From assembly GCF_030817495.1 (NCBI RefSeq), contig NZ_JAUSZK010000001.1, positions 4,815,001 through 4,879,000 of the forward strand: 64,000 bases of DNA, read 5' to 3'. Positions 9,195-18,280 of this stretch are shown one piece after another (position 1 is the stretch's first letter; each line of letters begins with the position of its first letter). Source of the DNA: Streptomyces sp. V3I7. GTDB lineage: Bacteria > Actinomycetota > Actinomycetes > Streptomycetales > Streptomycetaceae. The notes under the pieces were generated by a model. That model saw nothing but the letters and a program-made list of their open reading frames with translations, made no database searches and was not told the origin of the DNA. The translations under genes and the position numbers were made by a program.

Positions 9195-9237
9195 ACGCGC
9201 GGGGCGCGCTGTCCTCGTGGAGGCGCGCCCCGCGCGT
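9195..9237. terminator. bidirectional 15-bp hairpin terminator
   Basis: A perfect 15-bp inverted repeat (9195-9209 with 9223-9237) and a 13-nt loop begin 12 bp after the DAK2 stop. It also lies immediately beyond the stop of the small minus-strand reading frame at 9241-9402, so it can serve both. Confidence 0.8.
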
Positions 9238-9240
9238 CGG

Positions 9241-9402
9241 TCACCGCTCCGGTCCGACCGGGAGGTCCAGCATCCGGACCGCTTCCAACAGCCGTTCCGC
9301 CGCGGTGTCGTCCGCGCCGGCGTACGCCGCCTGCACCGCCCGCGCGCGGGCGACCGCCTCGATCCGGGCGGCCGCCCGGATCGGAACGACCCCCCTGACC
9401 AT
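9241..9402 (-). CDS. possible small protein (53 residues), unrecognised
   Basis: A 53-codon minus-strand frame starts with ATG preceded by AGGAAA at a 4-5 bp spacing and ends at the terminator hairpin 9195-9237. Codon use looks coding: third positions are almost all G or C and the product is mostly helical, alanine- and arginine-rich (IRAAARIEAVARARAVQAAY), ending with VRMLDLPVGPER. It is divergent from recG and convergent with the DAK2 gene. I do not recognise it. It could be a genuine small protein or a remnant of a larger gene. Confidence 0.4.
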   Translation of the reverse strand: MVRGVVPIRAAARIEAVARARAVQAAYAGADDTAAERLLEAVRMLDLPVGPER

Positions 9403-9447
9403 GGGTTTCCTGCCACGTCTACGGCATTGTCAGTGATGTGGTGTGCA

Positions 9448-11649
9448 ATGGATCTCGTGCCCGCACTGCGAGAACCACTGAAGAAGGCACTCGGCCCCGC
9501 CACCGCGAAGGTGATGGCCGAGAACCTCGACCTGCACACCGTCGGTGACCTCCTGCACCACTACCCGCGCCGCTACGAGGAGCGGGGACAGCTCACCCAC
9601 CTCGCCGACCTGCCCATGGACGAACACGTCACCGTGGTCGCCCAGGTCGCCGACGCCCGCCTGCACTCCTTCGCCTCCGCCAAGGCCCCCGGAGGCAAGG
9701 GACAGCGCCTCGAGGTCACCATCACGGACGGCAGCGGCCGCCTCCAACTCGTCTTCTTCGGCCGAGGCGTTCACAAGCCCCACAAGGAACTCCTGCCGGG
9801 CACCCGCGCGATGTTCTCGGGCAAGGTCTCCATGTTCAACCAGAAGCTTCAACTGGCCCATCCGGCATACCAGTTGCTCTCGGAGGAGGGCGACGAGGCT
9901 GTCGAGAGCTGGGCCGGCGCGCTGATCCCGATCTACCCCGCCACCGCCAAGCTGGAGTCCTGGAAGATCGCCAAGGCGGTCCAGACGGTGCTGCCCAGCG
10001 CCCAGGAGGCAGCCGACCCGCTGCCCGACTCCCTGCGCGAGGGCCGCGGCCTCGCCCCGCTGCCCGAGGCCCTGCTCAAGATCCACCGCCCGCACACCAA
10101 GGCCGACATCGAGAACGCCCGCGACCGCCTCAAGTGGGACGAGGCCTTCGTCCTCCAGGTCGCCCTGGCCCGCCGCCGTCACGCCGACGCGAGCCTGCCC
10201 GCCGTCGCCCGCCGCCCCCGCCCCGACGGCATCCTCACCGCCTTCGACGACCGCCTCCCCTTCACCCTCACCGAGGGCCAGCAGAAGGTCTCCAAGGAGA
10301 TCTTCGACGACCTGGCCACCGAGCACCCGATGCACCGGCTGCTGCAGGGGGAGGTGGGCAGCGGAAAGACCCTGGTCGCCCTCCGCGCCATGCTGTCCGT
10401 CGTCGACGCCGGCGGTCAGGCCGTCATGCTGGCGCCCACCGAGGTGCTCGCCCAGCAGCACCACCGGTCGATCACCGAGATGATGGGCGAGCTGGCCGAG
10501 GGCGGCATGCTCGGGGGGGCCGACAAGGCGACCAAGGTCGTGCTGCTCACCGGGTCCATGGGAGCGGCCGCGCGGCGGCAGGCGCTGCTCGATCTCGCCA
10601 CCGGGGAGGCCGGGATCGTGATCGGCACGCACGCGCTGATCGAGGACAAGGTGCAGTTCCACGACCTCGGCCTGGTGGTCGTGGACGAGCAGCACCGCTT
10701 CGGCGTCGAGCAGCGCGACGCCCTGCGCAGCAAGGGCAAGCAGCCGCCGCATCTGCTCGTCATGACCGCCACGCCGATCCCGCGCACCGTCGCCATGACC
10801 GTCTTCGGCGACCTGGAGACCTCCGTCCTCGACCAGTTGCCGGCCGGGCGCTCGCCCATTGCCAGCCATGTCGTCCCCGCTGCCGACAAGCCGCACTTCC
10901 TCTCGCGCGCGTGGGAGCGCGTACGGGAGGAGGTCGAGGCCGGGCACCAGGCGTACGTCGTCTGCCCGCGCATCGGCGACGAGGAGGATGACAAGGCCGG
11001 GAAGAAGAAGTCCCCGGAGGACGAGGCGGAGAAGCGGCCCCCGCTCGCCGTGCTCGACGTGGCCGAACAGCTCGCCAGGGGCCCGCTCCAGGGGCTCAAG
11101 GTCGAGGTGCTGCACGGCAGGATGCAGCCCGACGACAAGGACGCCGTCATGCGCCGCTTCGCGGCCGGCGAGACCGACGTCCTGGTCGCCACGACCGTCA
11201 TCGAGGTCGGCGTCAACGTCCCCAACGCCACCGCGATGGTCATCATGGACGCCGACCGCTTTGGCGTCTCCCAGCTCCACCAGCTGCGCGGCCGCGTCGG
11301 CCGCGGCTCGGCCGCCGGCCTGTGCCTGCTGGTCACCGAGATGCCCGAGGCGAGCCCCGCCCGCCAGCGCCTGGGCGCGGTCGCCTCCACGCTCGACGGC
11401 TTCGAACTCTCCCGCATCGACCTCGAACAGCGCCGCGAGGGCGACGTCCTGGGCCAGGCCCAGTCCGGCGCCCGCACCAGCCTGCGCGTGCTCGCCGTCA
11501 TCGACGACGAGGAGATCATCGCCGAGGCGCGGGAGGAGGCCACCGCGATCGTCGCGGCGGACCCCGAGCTCACCGGATTCCCGGGCCTGCGCACCGCGCT
11601 GGACGCCCTGTTGGACGAGGAGAGGGAGCAGTACCTGGAAAAGGGCTGA
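9448..11649 (+). CDS. recG: ATP-dependent DNA helicase RecG
   Basis: RecG (733 residues) reverses stalled replication forks and migrates branched DNA. The N-terminal wedge/OB domain (TVGDLLHHYPRRYEERGQL) is followed by SF2 helicase motifs: Walker A GEVGSGKT, the DEQH-type box VVDEQHRFG, TATPIPRT, and the C-terminal ATTVIEVGVNVPNA and QLRGRVGRG. An acidic and lysine-rich insert (DEEDDKAGKKK onward) lies between the two helicase lobes, near residues 510-530. ATG 9448 is chosen because MDLVPALREPLKK matches the family start. An upstream in-frame start a few codons earlier cannot be excluded. Confidence 0.96.
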   Translation: MDLVPALREPLKKALGPATAKVMAENLDLHTVGDLLHHYPRRYEERGQLTHLADLPMDEHVTVVAQVADARLHSFASAKAPGGKGQRLEVTITDGSGRLQLVFFGRGVHKPHKELLPGTRAMFSGKVSMFNQKLQLAHPAYQLLSEEGDEAVESWAGALIPIYPATAKLESWKIAKAVQTVLPSAQEAADPLPDSLREGRGLAPLPEALLKIHRPHTKADIENARDRLKWDEAFVLQVALARRRHADASLPAVARRPRPDGILTAFDDRLPFTLTEGQQKVSKEIFDDLATEHPMHRLLQGEVGSGKTLVALRAMLSVVDAGGQAVMLAPTEVLAQQHHRSITEMMGELAEGGMLGGADKATKVVLLTGSMGAAARRQALLDLATGEAGIVIGTHALIEDKVQFHDLGLVVVDEQHRFGVEQRDALRSKGKQPPHLLVMTATPIPRTVAMTVFGDLETSVLDQLPAGRSPIASHVVPAADKPHFLSRAWERVREEVEAGHQAYVVCPRIGDEEDDKAGKKKSPEDEAEKRPPLAVLDVAEQLARGPLQGLKVEVLHGRMQPDDKDAVMRRFAAGETDVLVATTVIEVGVNVPNATAMVIMDADRFGVSQLHQLRGRVGRGSAAGLCLLVTEMPEASPARQRLGAVASTLDGFELSRIDLEQRREGDVLGQAQSGARTSLRVLAVIDDEEIIAEAREEATAIVAADPELTGFPGLRTALDALLDEEREQYLEKG

Positions 11650-11725
11650 GCGCACGGCGGATCGGCGGCCCGGCCGCCGCCTGACAGACTGGACCCGTAA
11701 CCGCCTCCTCGAACAAGGACCCGAG

Positions 11726-12313
11726 ATGACCCGCGTGATCGCCGGCAGCGCCGGCGGACGCCGCCTGTCGGTACCGCCCGGCACCGGAACCCGGCCCACA
11801 TCAGACCGCGCGCGCGAAGGCCTCTTCTCCACCTGGCAGTCCCTGCTCGGCGGCCCCCTCGACGGCGAGCGCGTCCTCGATCTGTACGCGGGCTCCGGCG
11901 CCGTCGGCCTGGAGGCGCTGTCCCGCGGCGCCGGGCACACCCTGCTGGTCGAGGCCGACGCCCGCGCCGCGCGCGTCGTGCGCGAGAACGTGCGCAATCT
12001 GGGCCTTCCCGGCGCCGAGGTCAGGGCGGGCAAAGCGGAACAGGTCATTCGGACGGCCCCGCCGGAAAAGCCGTACGACTTGGTCTTTCTCGATCCTCCG
12101 TACGCCGTGACCGACCACGATCTCCGCGAGATTCTCCTCACACTCCGCTCGGGGGGCTGGCTCACGGACGAAGCCCTCGTCACCGTTGAGCGCAGCACCC
12201 GAGGCGGCGAATTCCTCTGGCCGGAGGGATTCGAGGGGATCCGGGCCCGTCGCTACGGCGAAGGGACGTTTTGGTACGGTCGCGCCGCCTCTACGTGCGA
12301 AGACGCACGATGA
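11726..12313 (+). CDS. rsmD: 16S rRNA (guanine966-N2)-methyltransferase
   Basis: RsmD (195 residues) methylates G966 of 16S rRNA late in 30S assembly using S-adenosylmethionine. The SAM-binding motif I VLDLYAGSGAVGLEALSRG is at residues 50-68 and the catalytic DPPY is at 123-126. The N-terminal RVIAGSAGGRRLSVPPG is typical. The start is the ATG of CCGAGATGACC, 76 bp after recG. The end overlaps the region just before coaD by a possible ATGA junction. The rsmD-coaD pairing is widespread in bacteria. Confidence 0.95.
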   Translation: MTRVIAGSAGGRRLSVPPGTGTRPTSDRAREGLFSTWQSLLGGPLDGERVLDLYAGSGAVGLEALSRGAGHTLLVEADARAARVVRENVRNLGLPGAEVRAGKAEQVIRTAPPEKPYDLVFLDPPYAVTDHDLREILLTLRSGGWLTDEALVTVERSTRGGEFLWPEGFEGIRARRYGEGTFWYGRAASTCEDAR

Positions 12314-12339
12314 CCGGACCGGAGAGCGAGGGACCACAA

Positions 12340-12819
12340 GTGCGCCGCGCCGTCTGTCCCGGGTCGTTCGACCCGATCACCAACGGACATCTCGACATCA
12401 TTTCCCGCGCCTCCCGTCTGTACGACGAGGTCTACGTCGCGGTGATGATCAACAAGGCCAAGAAGGGCCTGTTCGAGATCGACGAGCGGATCGACCTGAT
12501 CCGCCAGGTCACCGCCGAGTACGGGAACGTACGGGTCGAGGCGTTCCACGGCCTCCTCGTCGACTTCTGCAAGCAGCGCGACATCCCGGCCATCGTCAAG
12601 GGCCTGCGCGCGGTCAGCGACTTCGACTACGAGCTCCAGATGGCCCAGATGAACAACGGCCTGTCGGGTGTGGAGACCCTCTTCGTGCCCACCAACCCCA
12701 CGTACAGCTTCCTGTCGTCCTCCTTGGTCAAGGAGGTCGCCACGTGGGGCGGCGATGTTTCCCATCTGGTCCCGCCGGTCGTCCTGGAGGCTCTCGGCAA
12801 GCGCCTCAGGAAGGACTGA
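12340..12819 (+). CDS. coaD: pantetheine-phosphate adenylyltransferase
   Basis: CoaD (159 residues) transfers AMP from ATP to 4'-phosphopantetheine, the fourth step of coenzyme A synthesis. The nucleotidyltransferase motif GSFDPITNGH is at residues 8-17 and SSSLVKEVA closes the active site. GTG 12340 gives the standard family start RRAVCPGSFDP and has GAGGG upstream. An alternative ATG at 12310 would add ten residues (MTGPESEGPQ) and overlap the rsmD stop, but lacks a good ribosome site. Confidence 0.96.
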   Translation: MRRAVCPGSFDPITNGHLDIISRASRLYDEVYVAVMINKAKKGLFEIDERIDLIRQVTAEYGNVRVEAFHGLLVDFCKQRDIPAIVKGLRAVSDFDYELQMAQMNNGLSGVETLFVPTNPTYSFLSSSLVKEVATWGGDVSHLVPPVVLEALGKRLRKD

Positions 12820-12937
12820 ATGCCTGGTCGGGGCGCCGGAGACCTGACAAACCGTCACCCGGTGTCGTACGGCCACCCCATGGCCGTACAGTCGACCCGT
12901 CCGTCTCCAACACAGCGGTAGAGAGTGGCGAGCACAG

Positions 12938-14053
12938 GTGGACGTGCAGAAGAAGCTCGACGAGATCGTTGACGCGGTCTCCAGCGCCCGGGCCATGCCC
13001 ATGTCGGCGTCGTGCGTGATCAACCGCGCGGACCTGCTCGCGATGCTCGAAGAGGTGCGCCAGGCGCTGCCGGACTCGCTCGCGCACGCCCAGGAGCTGA
13101 TCGGCGGCCGCGAGCAGATGGTCGAGCTGGCCCGCCAGGAGGCCGAGCAGATCATCGAGAGCGCCCACGCCGAGCGCGGCTCGCTGGTCTCCGGCACCGA
13201 GGTGGCCCGCCGCTCGCAGGCCGAGGCCGACCGCATCCTCGCCGAGGCTCGCCAGGAGGCCGAGGAGGTCCGCGCCGAGGCCGACGACTACGTCGACTCC
13301 AAGCTCGCCAACTTCGAGGTCGTCCTCACCAAGACCCTCGGCTCGGTCGGCCGCGGCCGCGAGAAGCTGCTGGGCACCGGCCCCGGCCTCGACGAGGCCG
13401 GCTTCGAGGACGAGGACGCCCCCGAGCGCAGCCAGGACCCGGAGACGCTGAGGCACAACGCGGACGCGTACGTCGACGTCAAGCTCGGCGCCTTCGAGGC
13501 GGTCCTGGCCAAGACGCTGGAGGCGGTCGGCAAGGGCCGTCAGAAGCTGCACGGCCGTATCGCCACCGACGATCTCGGCGCCCTCGCCGACGACCCCACG
13601 ACGATCCAGCACTCCAGCGACGCCGACTACCTCGCCGACCTCGCGGCCCTTGCGGACCCCCCGGCGGGCCGGCAGGCCGCGCAGCCGGCCCAGCGGGAGG
13701 CCTACTCCCCGCCGGAGCCGGTCCAGCAGGATCCCTACGGCTACCAGCAGCCCGATCCGTACGCGGGCTTCCCGCAGCAGCAGGGGCAGCCGGCGTACGC
13801 CCAGCAGGATCCGTACGGCTACCAGCAGCCCGATCCGTACGCCGTCGAGTACGCGCAGGCGGCCGGGGCTCCCGTCCAGGGCTACGGCCCGCACGCCCAG
13901 CAGGCCGGCTACGACCCGCACCAGCAGCACCCGCAGCACCAGCAGCATCAGCAGAACCACCAGGGCTACGATCTCGACGAGACCAGTCTCTTCGACACCA
14001 GCATGATCAGCGCGGAGCAGTTGAGGGCGTACGAACAGGGGCGCGGGCTCTAA
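12938..14053 (+). CDS. DivIVA-type coiled-coil cell division initiation protein
   Basis: A 371-residue cytoplasmic coiled-coil protein conserved in Streptomyces. Residues 1-20 (MDVQKKLDEIVDAVSSARAM) precede long heptad-rich helices (AELARQEAEQII-type segments to about residue 120). Two similar YVDSKLANFEVVLTKTL / YVDVKLGAFEAVLAKTL blocks follow. The C-terminal third is low in complexity, rich in Gln, Tyr, Pro and His, with the motif QQDPYGYQQPDPYA twice and a QHQQHQQ tract. It ends with a conserved LFDTSMISAEQLRAYEQGRGL-like tail. It resembles DivIVA/SepIVA-like scaffolds; a role in growth or division is inferred. Confidence 0.8.
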   Translation: MDVQKKLDEIVDAVSSARAMPMSASCVINRADLLAMLEEVRQALPDSLAHAQELIGGREQMVELARQEAEQIIESAHAERGSLVSGTEVARRSQAEADRILAEARQEAEEVRAEADDYVDSKLANFEVVLTKTLGSVGRGREKLLGTGPGLDEAGFEDEDAPERSQDPETLRHNADAYVDVKLGAFEAVLAKTLEAVGKGRQKLHGRIATDDLGALADDPTTIQHSSDADYLADLAALADPPAGRQAAQPAQREAYSPPEPVQQDPYGYQQPDPYAGFPQQQGQPAYAQQDPYGYQQPDPYAVEYAQAAGAPVQGYGPHAQQAGYDPHQQHPQHQQHQQNHQGYDLDETSLFDTSMISAEQLRAYEQGRGL

Positions 14054-14099
14054 GCCCTGGGGCGGCGGCCGCGGGTCCGGGGCGGGGCTCTCGTCCCGA

Positions 14100-14129
14100 T
14101 TGGGTCGAGAGCGAAAGGTCCAGTATCCT
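14100..14129 (+). promoter_or_regulatory. probable vegetative promoter for the DUF177-rpmF-rnc unit
   Basis: TTGGGT (14100-14105) and TATCCT (14124-14129) are separated by 18 bp, a fair match to the main sigma-factor consensus. They lie 86 bp before the DUF177 start in an intergenic gap. Confidence 0.5.
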
Positions 14130-14214
14130 GGCTGTTCGGTCGCGCATACGTCCGCGATCAGCGCTGCCCACGACACCTGAGGGCAGTGACCCTCTGAGCT
14201 CAGAGATCGAAGGA

Positions 14215-14859
14215 ATGGCCTCTCACTCGCACCTCGACCACCGCAAGCCCCTCGTGTTCGACACGCACGAGCTGGGGCGGCGTCCTGGTGCGATGCTGCG
14301 GCTGACCCGCACGGTCGACGCCCCCAGGGACTTCGGTATCCAGGGAGTCATCGGAGTGCCGGAAGGCGCCCCGTTGGAGCTTGATCTCCGACTCGAGTCG
14401 GTCATGGAAGGGGTGCTTGTCACAGGCACCGCCCGTGCACAGGCCGAGGGGGAGTGCGTAAGGTGTCTGGAGCCGCTCGAGTTCGAGCTCGAAGCGGACT
14501 TCCAGGAGATGTTCTCGTACCCCGACACCGACGACCGGAACCGCGTGATCGCGGAGCCGGGCGACGACGCCGAGGACGACGAGGACAGGCTTCACCTCGA
14601 GGACGGACTCTTCGACCTCGAGCCTGTGCTGCGTGATGCGGTGGTGCTCGCACTGCCGATGCAGCCGGTGTGCCAGGAAGACTGTCCGGGACTGTGCTCC
14701 GAGTGTGGAGCGCGGCTCGCTGACGACCCGGACCACCATCACGACGCCACCGACATTCGTTGGGCGGCATTGCAGGGACTCGCCGACACCATGCCGGACG
14801 GCGAGAAGGACGAGATGAGCGGCGCCGAACCGGGCGTCGACGAGAAGCAGGAGAAGTAG
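14215..14859 (+). CDS. DUF177 (YceD-like) protein upstream of L32
   Basis: A 214-residue protein of the YceD/DUF177 family, which across bacteria sits next to rpmF and is linked to rRNA and ribosome production. [10 protein letters not shown] and [16 protein letters not shown] supply paired cysteines that may bind zinc. An acidic stretch (DDAEDDEDR) separates them. The end is acidic and disordered. The stop is 2 bp from the rpmF start, and rpmF's ribosome site lies inside this gene's last codons, so expression is tightly linked. The role in the ribosome is known only by association. Confidence 0.9.
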   Translation: MASHSHLDHRKPLVFDTHELGRRPGAMLRLTRTVDAPRDFGIQGVIGVPEGAPLELDLRLESVMEGVLVTGTARAQAEGECVRCLEPLEFELEADFQEMFSYPDTDDRNRVIAEPGDDAEDDEDRLHLEDGLFDLEPVLRDAVVLALPMQPVCQEDCPGLCSECGARLADDPDHHHDATDIRWAALQGLADTMPDGEKDEMSGAEPGVDEKQEK

Positions 14860-14861
14860 CC

Positions 14862-15035
14862 GTGGCTGTTCCGAAGCGGAAGATGTCGCGCAGCAACACG
14901 CGCCACCGCCGGTCGCAGTGGAAGGCTGCGGTCCCCACCCTGGTTGCGTGCGAGCGCTGCCACGAGCCCAAGCAGCAGCACATCGCCTGCCCCGCTTGCG
15001 GCACCTACAACAAGCGCCAGGTCCTCGAGGTCTGA
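14862..15035 (+). CDS. rpmF: 50S ribosomal protein L32
   Basis: L32 has 57 residues. [20 protein letters not shown] is the conserved N-terminal rRNA-binding segment and Cys30, Cys33, Cys43 and Cys46 form the zinc ribbon, so this is the zinc-binding form. The start is GTG with AGGAG inside the 3' end of the DUF177 gene. The rnc gene follows after 7 bp, giving the common DUF177-rpmF-rnc cluster. Confidence 0.97.
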   Translation: MAVPKRKMSRSNTRHRRSQWKAAVPTLVACERCHEPKQQHIACPACGTYNKRQVLEV

Positions 15036-15042
15036 GCGGCTG

Positions 15043-15891
15043 GTGAGAGGCACTGTGTCCACTGCCAAGAAGGCGGAAGGCGCCGAACCCAGCAGTCCCC
15101 GCAGGCGCGGGGGTGCTCCGGCGGACAACACGGCCTCGTCCCACACGCTTCTGGAAGGGCGGCTCGGCTATCAGGTCGAGTCCGCCCTTCTGGTGCGAGC
15201 ACTGACCCACCGTTCCTACGCGTACGAGAACGGCGGTCTGCCGACGAACGAGCGGCTGGAGTTCCTCGGTGACTCCGTCCTCGGTCTCGTCGTCACGGAC
15301 ACGCTGTACCGCATCCACCCCGACCTGCCTGAAGGCCAGCTGGCCAAGCTTCGGGCCGCGGTGGTGAACTCGCGTGCGCTCGCGGAAGTGGGTCGCGGTC
15401 TCGACCTGGGCTCCTTCATCCGGCTGGGCCGCGGTGAAGAGGGCACGGGCGGACGGGACAAGGCATCCATCCTCGCCGACACCCTCGAAGCGGTGATCGG
15501 CGCGGTCTATCTCGACCAGGGCCTCGACGCGGCGTCCGAGCTGGTGCACCGGCTCTTCGACCCGCTGATCGAGAAGTCCTCCAACCTCGGAGCCGGCCTG
15601 GACTGGAAGACCAGTCTCCAGGAGCTCACCGCGACCGAGGGGCTCGGCGTGCCCGAGTACCTGGTCACGGAGACCGGCCCCGACCACGAGAAGACCTTCA
15701 CTGCTGCCGCCCGCGTCGGAGGCGTCTCGTACGGCACCGGCACCGGCCGCAGCAAGAAGGAGGCGGAACAGCAGGCCGCCGAGTCCGCCTGGCGGTCCAT
15801 CCGGGCCGACGCGGACGCGCGCGCCAAGGCGGCCAAGGAGGCCGCCCTGTGCGACTCGGTGAACGACACCGCGTCGCCCGCCTCCGCCTGA
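15043..15891 (+). CDS. rnc: ribonuclease III
   Basis: RNase III (282 residues) cleaves double-stranded RNA in rRNA precursors and mRNAs; in Streptomyces it also affects antibiotic production (AbsB). The signature [17 protein letters not shown] carries the catalytic acidic residues, with the second set at [13 protein letters not shown]. The C-terminal double-stranded-RNA-binding domain spans [10 protein letters not shown] to [16 protein letters not shown] 15043 matches the usual Streptomyces start; GTG 15055 is possible. A short disordered basic N-terminus precedes the catalytic domain. A strong terminator follows. Confidence 0.97.
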   Translation: MRGTVSTAKKAEGAEPSSPRRRGGAPADNTASSHTLLEGRLGYQVESALLVRALTHRSYAYENGGLPTNERLEFLGDSVLGLVVTDTLYRIHPDLPEGQLAKLRAAVVNSRALAEVGRGLDLGSFIRLGRGEEGTGGRDKASILADTLEAVIGAVYLDQGLDAASELVHRLFDPLIEKSSNLGAGLDWKTSLQELTATEGLGVPEYLVTETGPDHEKTFTAAARVGGVSYGTGTGRSKKEAEQQAAESAWRSIRADADARAKAAKEAALCDSVNDTASPASA

Positions 15892-15903
15892 CGAACAGCG
15901 CAC

Positions 15904-15938
15904 CCGAGCGCCCGCCCCGACCCGGGGCGGGCGCTCGG
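15904..15938 (+). terminator. 16-bp hairpin terminator after rnc
   Basis: A perfect 16-bp stem (15904-15919 with 15923-15938) with a 3-nt loop starts 13 bp beyond the rnc stop. It separates the DUF177-rpmF-rnc unit from mutM. Confidence 0.8.
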
Positions 15939-15998
15939 CGCATCCACGGTCGATTTCGGTCCACACGTTTCACACACGGTTTTCCTACGGGGGTCCCC

Positions 15999-16859
15999 AT
16001 GCCCGAGCTGCCCGAGGTCGAGGTCGTACGACGCGGCCTTCAGCGGTGGGTCGCCCATCGCACGGTCGCCGACGTCGAGGTGTTCCACCCGCGCGCCGTC
16101 CGCCGCCACCTGGCCGGCGCCGACGACTTCGCGCACCGGCTCAAGGGCCACCGCATCGGCGTCCCGAGCCGGCGCGGCAAGTACCTGTGGCTGCCTCTGG
16201 AGGACACCGACCAGTCGGTGCTGGCGCACCTCGGGATGAGCGGCCAGCTGCTGGTCCAGCCGCACGAGGCACCGGCGGAGAAGCACCTGCGCATCCGCGT
16301 CCGGTTCGCCGACGCCCTGGGTACCGAACTCCGCTTCGTCGACCAACGCACCTTCGGCGGACTGTCGTTGCACGACAACACCCCGGACGGGCTGCCCGAC
16401 GTCATCGCGCACATCGCCCGCGACCCGCTGGACCCGCTCTTCGACGACGAGGCCTTCCACCAGGCCCTGCGCCGCAAGCGCACCACCATCAAACGGGCCC
16501 TGCTGGACCAGTCGTTGATCAGCGGCGTCGGCAACATCTACGCGGACGAGGCCCTTTGGCGCTCCCGGCTGCACTACGAGCGCCCGACGGCCACCCTCAC
16601 CCGGCCGCTCACGGCCGGGCTCCTCGGCCACGTACGGGACGTGATGAACGCGGCCCTCGCGGTCGGCGGCACCAGCTTCGACAGCCTCTACGTCAACGTC
16701 AACGGCGAGTCGGGCTACTTCGACCGCTCGCTGGACGCGTACGGGCGCGAGGGCCTGCCGTGCAAGCGGTGCGGTACGCCGATGCGCCGCTGCCCCTGGA
16801 TGAACCGCTCCAGCTACTTCTGCCCGAAGTGCCAGCGCCCGCCGCGCGTTCCGTCGTAA
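15999..16859 (+). CDS. mutM: formamidopyrimidine-DNA glycosylase
   Basis: MutM/Fpg (286 residues) removes 8-oxoguanine and formamidopyrimidines from DNA and nicks the resulting site. The N-terminal MPELPEVE provides the catalytic Pro2 and Glu3. [10 protein letters not shown] carries the conserved lysine, [15 protein letters not shown] the helix-two-turn-helix, and the C-terminal zinc finger is built from CKRCG and FCPKCQ. The length is normal. The stop is only 4 bp from the stop of the convergent CAP-domain gene, so the two transcripts share their 3' boundary. Confidence 0.96.
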   Translation: MPELPEVEVVRRGLQRWVAHRTVADVEVFHPRAVRRHLAGADDFAHRLKGHRIGVPSRRGKYLWLPLEDTDQSVLAHLGMSGQLLVQPHEAPAEKHLRIRVRFADALGTELRFVDQRTFGGLSLHDNTPDGLPDVIAHIARDPLDPLFDDEAFHQALRRKRTTIKRALLDQSLISGVGNIYADEALWRSRLHYERPTATLTRPLTAGLLGHVRDVMNAALAVGGTSFDSLYVNVNGESGYFDRSLDAYGREGLPCKRCGTPMRRCPWMNRSSYFCPKCQRPPRVPS

Positions 16860-16863
16860 GGGA

Positions 16864-18003
16864 TCAATACCCGAAGTCCTGTGTCCACCAAGGGCCGCCC
16901 GGCCCGTAGTGCACGCCGACGCCCAGGGTCTTGAAGTCGCAGTCGAGGATGTTGGCCCGGTGGCCGGGGCTGTTCATCCAGGCGGCCATGACGGCGGCCG
17001 CGTCGGCCTGGCCCCGGGCTATGTTCTCGCCGCCGAGGTCCGTTATCCCGGCCTTGGCCGCGCGGTCCCACGGGGTCAGGCCGGTGGGGTCGGTGTGGTC
17101 GAAGAAGTCCCGTGCGGCCATGTCGACACTGAACAGCTCGGCCAGCTTGGACAGCGAACTGTTCGCCGCCAGCGCGCTGCACCCCGCCTTCGCCCGCTCG
17201 TCGTTGACGAGCTTGAGCACCTCTGCCTCGGCGGCCTCCTCCGCGGAGATCGTCGCCGGGACGGAGGTCTTCGGGGGCGCCTTCGGGGCCTTGGTCCGGC
17301 CCGGCGGGGTCTTCGGCTGCTTGGAGTGCTTCGACGGCGGGGTCGTCCTCGGCTTCTTCGTCGGCGTCCCGGCGGGCGAGGGCGCGGTCGTGGAGGGTGC
17401 CGTCGACGCGGGGGCGGAAGGGCTGGGGGAGACCGAGCGGCCGGTGCCGTCGGCCCCGGTGGCACCGGTGCCCTGGCCGCCGTCGTCGGCGCTGCCCGAG
17501 GTGCCGCCCTGCTCGCTCGCCGCGTTGGTCGGCGAGCCCGCAGCCTGCACCCCGTCACCGCCGGTGGTACTGGTGCCGCCGCCGAGCCGGTAGCTCTCCA
17601 GGCCCGGGACCACGCCCGTGGCCACCGCCACCGTTCCGAAGGCGACGGCGGCGGAGACGCCGAGCAGTCCGGTCCGTACGGGGGTGGCGGCCTTCTTCTT
17701 GCGCCGGTGGCCGCGGCCCCGGGGCGCCTGCTGCGGGGTGAAAGCGTCCGCCGTGGGGAAGACGGCCGTGTTCGTGGCGCGGGCGTAGTCGTCGTCGGTC
17801 GCGTAGAGGTACGCCGTGCTCCTCGCGGCGGTGTCCCCGTAGGCCTCCGGGTTCAGATAGGGCGCGATGCCCATCGGGCCGCGGCTCTCGCCGTGCCTGC
17901 CCCGCGGATCGTGACCGCCCATGGCGGAACCGCTGGTTTCCTCGACCCCCGTGGTGCGGCCCGTGGCGGCGCGGCCGGCGGCTGAGCGTCGGTGGCGTCC
18001 CAT
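16864..18003 (-). CDS. CAP/SCP-domain membrane-anchored protein
   Basis: A 379-residue protein whose C-terminal 125 residues form a CAP (cysteine-rich secretory/PR-1-like) domain: VLKLVNDERAKAGCSAL, FFDHTDPTGLTPWDRA, GENIARG and SPGHRANILDCDF. A basic cytoplasmic region (RRKKKAATPVRTG), a single membrane helix (LLGVSAAVAFGTVAVATGVV) and a Ser/Thr/Pro/Lys-rich linker of about 120 residues precede it, so the domain is expected outside the cell. The ATG at 18003 (MGRHRRSA) has AGAGGG upstream; an upstream extension over the 9-bp repeats is less likely. Substrate is unknown. Confidence 0.88.
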   Translation of the reverse strand: MGRHRRSAAGRAATGRTTGVEETSGSAMGGHDPRGRHGESRGPMGIAPYLNPEAYGDTAARSTAYLYATDDDYARATNTAVFPTADAFTPQQAPRGRGHRRKKKAATPVRTGLLGVSAAVAFGTVAVATGVVPGLESYRLGGGTSTTGGDGVQAAGSPTNAASEQGGTSGSADDGGQGTGATGADGTGRSVSPSPSAPASTAPSTTAPSPAGTPTKKPRTTPPSKHSKQPKTPPGRTKAPKAPPKTSVPATISAEEAAEAEVLKLVNDERAKAGCSALAANSSLSKLAELFSVDMAARDFFDHTDPTGLTPWDRAAKAGITDLGGENIARGQADAAAVMAAWMNSPGHRANILDCDFKTLGVGVHYGPGGPWWTQDFGY

Positions 18004-18132
18004 CCCCTTGCCCTCTTCCTCGTCCTCGCGGTCGGCCAGGGGCCCGCTTGAGCTCCCAAGCTCCCAAGCCGGAGGCCCCCGGGGCCGCGGCCCCCGCGTC
18101 ACTGCGAGATCTCCGCGGTCTCTGCGACCCAT

Positions 18133-18190
18133 GTGGTCCGTGTGGTCCGTGTGGTCCGTGTGGTCAACTCGGCTCACTCGATCGAGTGAG
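18133..18190. promoter_or_regulatory. 9-bp repeats and an 18-bp perfect palindrome between divergent genes
   Basis: GTGGTCCGT is repeated almost four times at 18133-18165. Immediately after comes CTCACTCGATCGAGTGAG (18173-18190), a perfect 18-bp palindrome, followed by TTTCAC. The block lies in the 277-bp gap between the divergent CAP-domain gene and acylphosphatase, 90 bp before the latter. The palindrome looks like a dimeric-repressor operator; no regulator is identified. Confidence 0.5.
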
Positions 18191-18280
18191 TTTCACATCA
18201 GCTTCACTGGGTCGGGACGGTACCGCATGACGCAAGGGGAGGAACTGCCTCCGGAGACATTGGCCGGTTAGGTTGCACCC

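Noticed and set aside
9430-12198. A 922-codon open frame on the minus strand opposite recG and rsmD
   Set aside because: It is the antisense shadow of strongly biased GC-rich coding DNA. It has no ribosome site, low-complexity Gly/Arg/Ala/His content and no recognisable domain, while recG and rsmD on the plus strand are certain.
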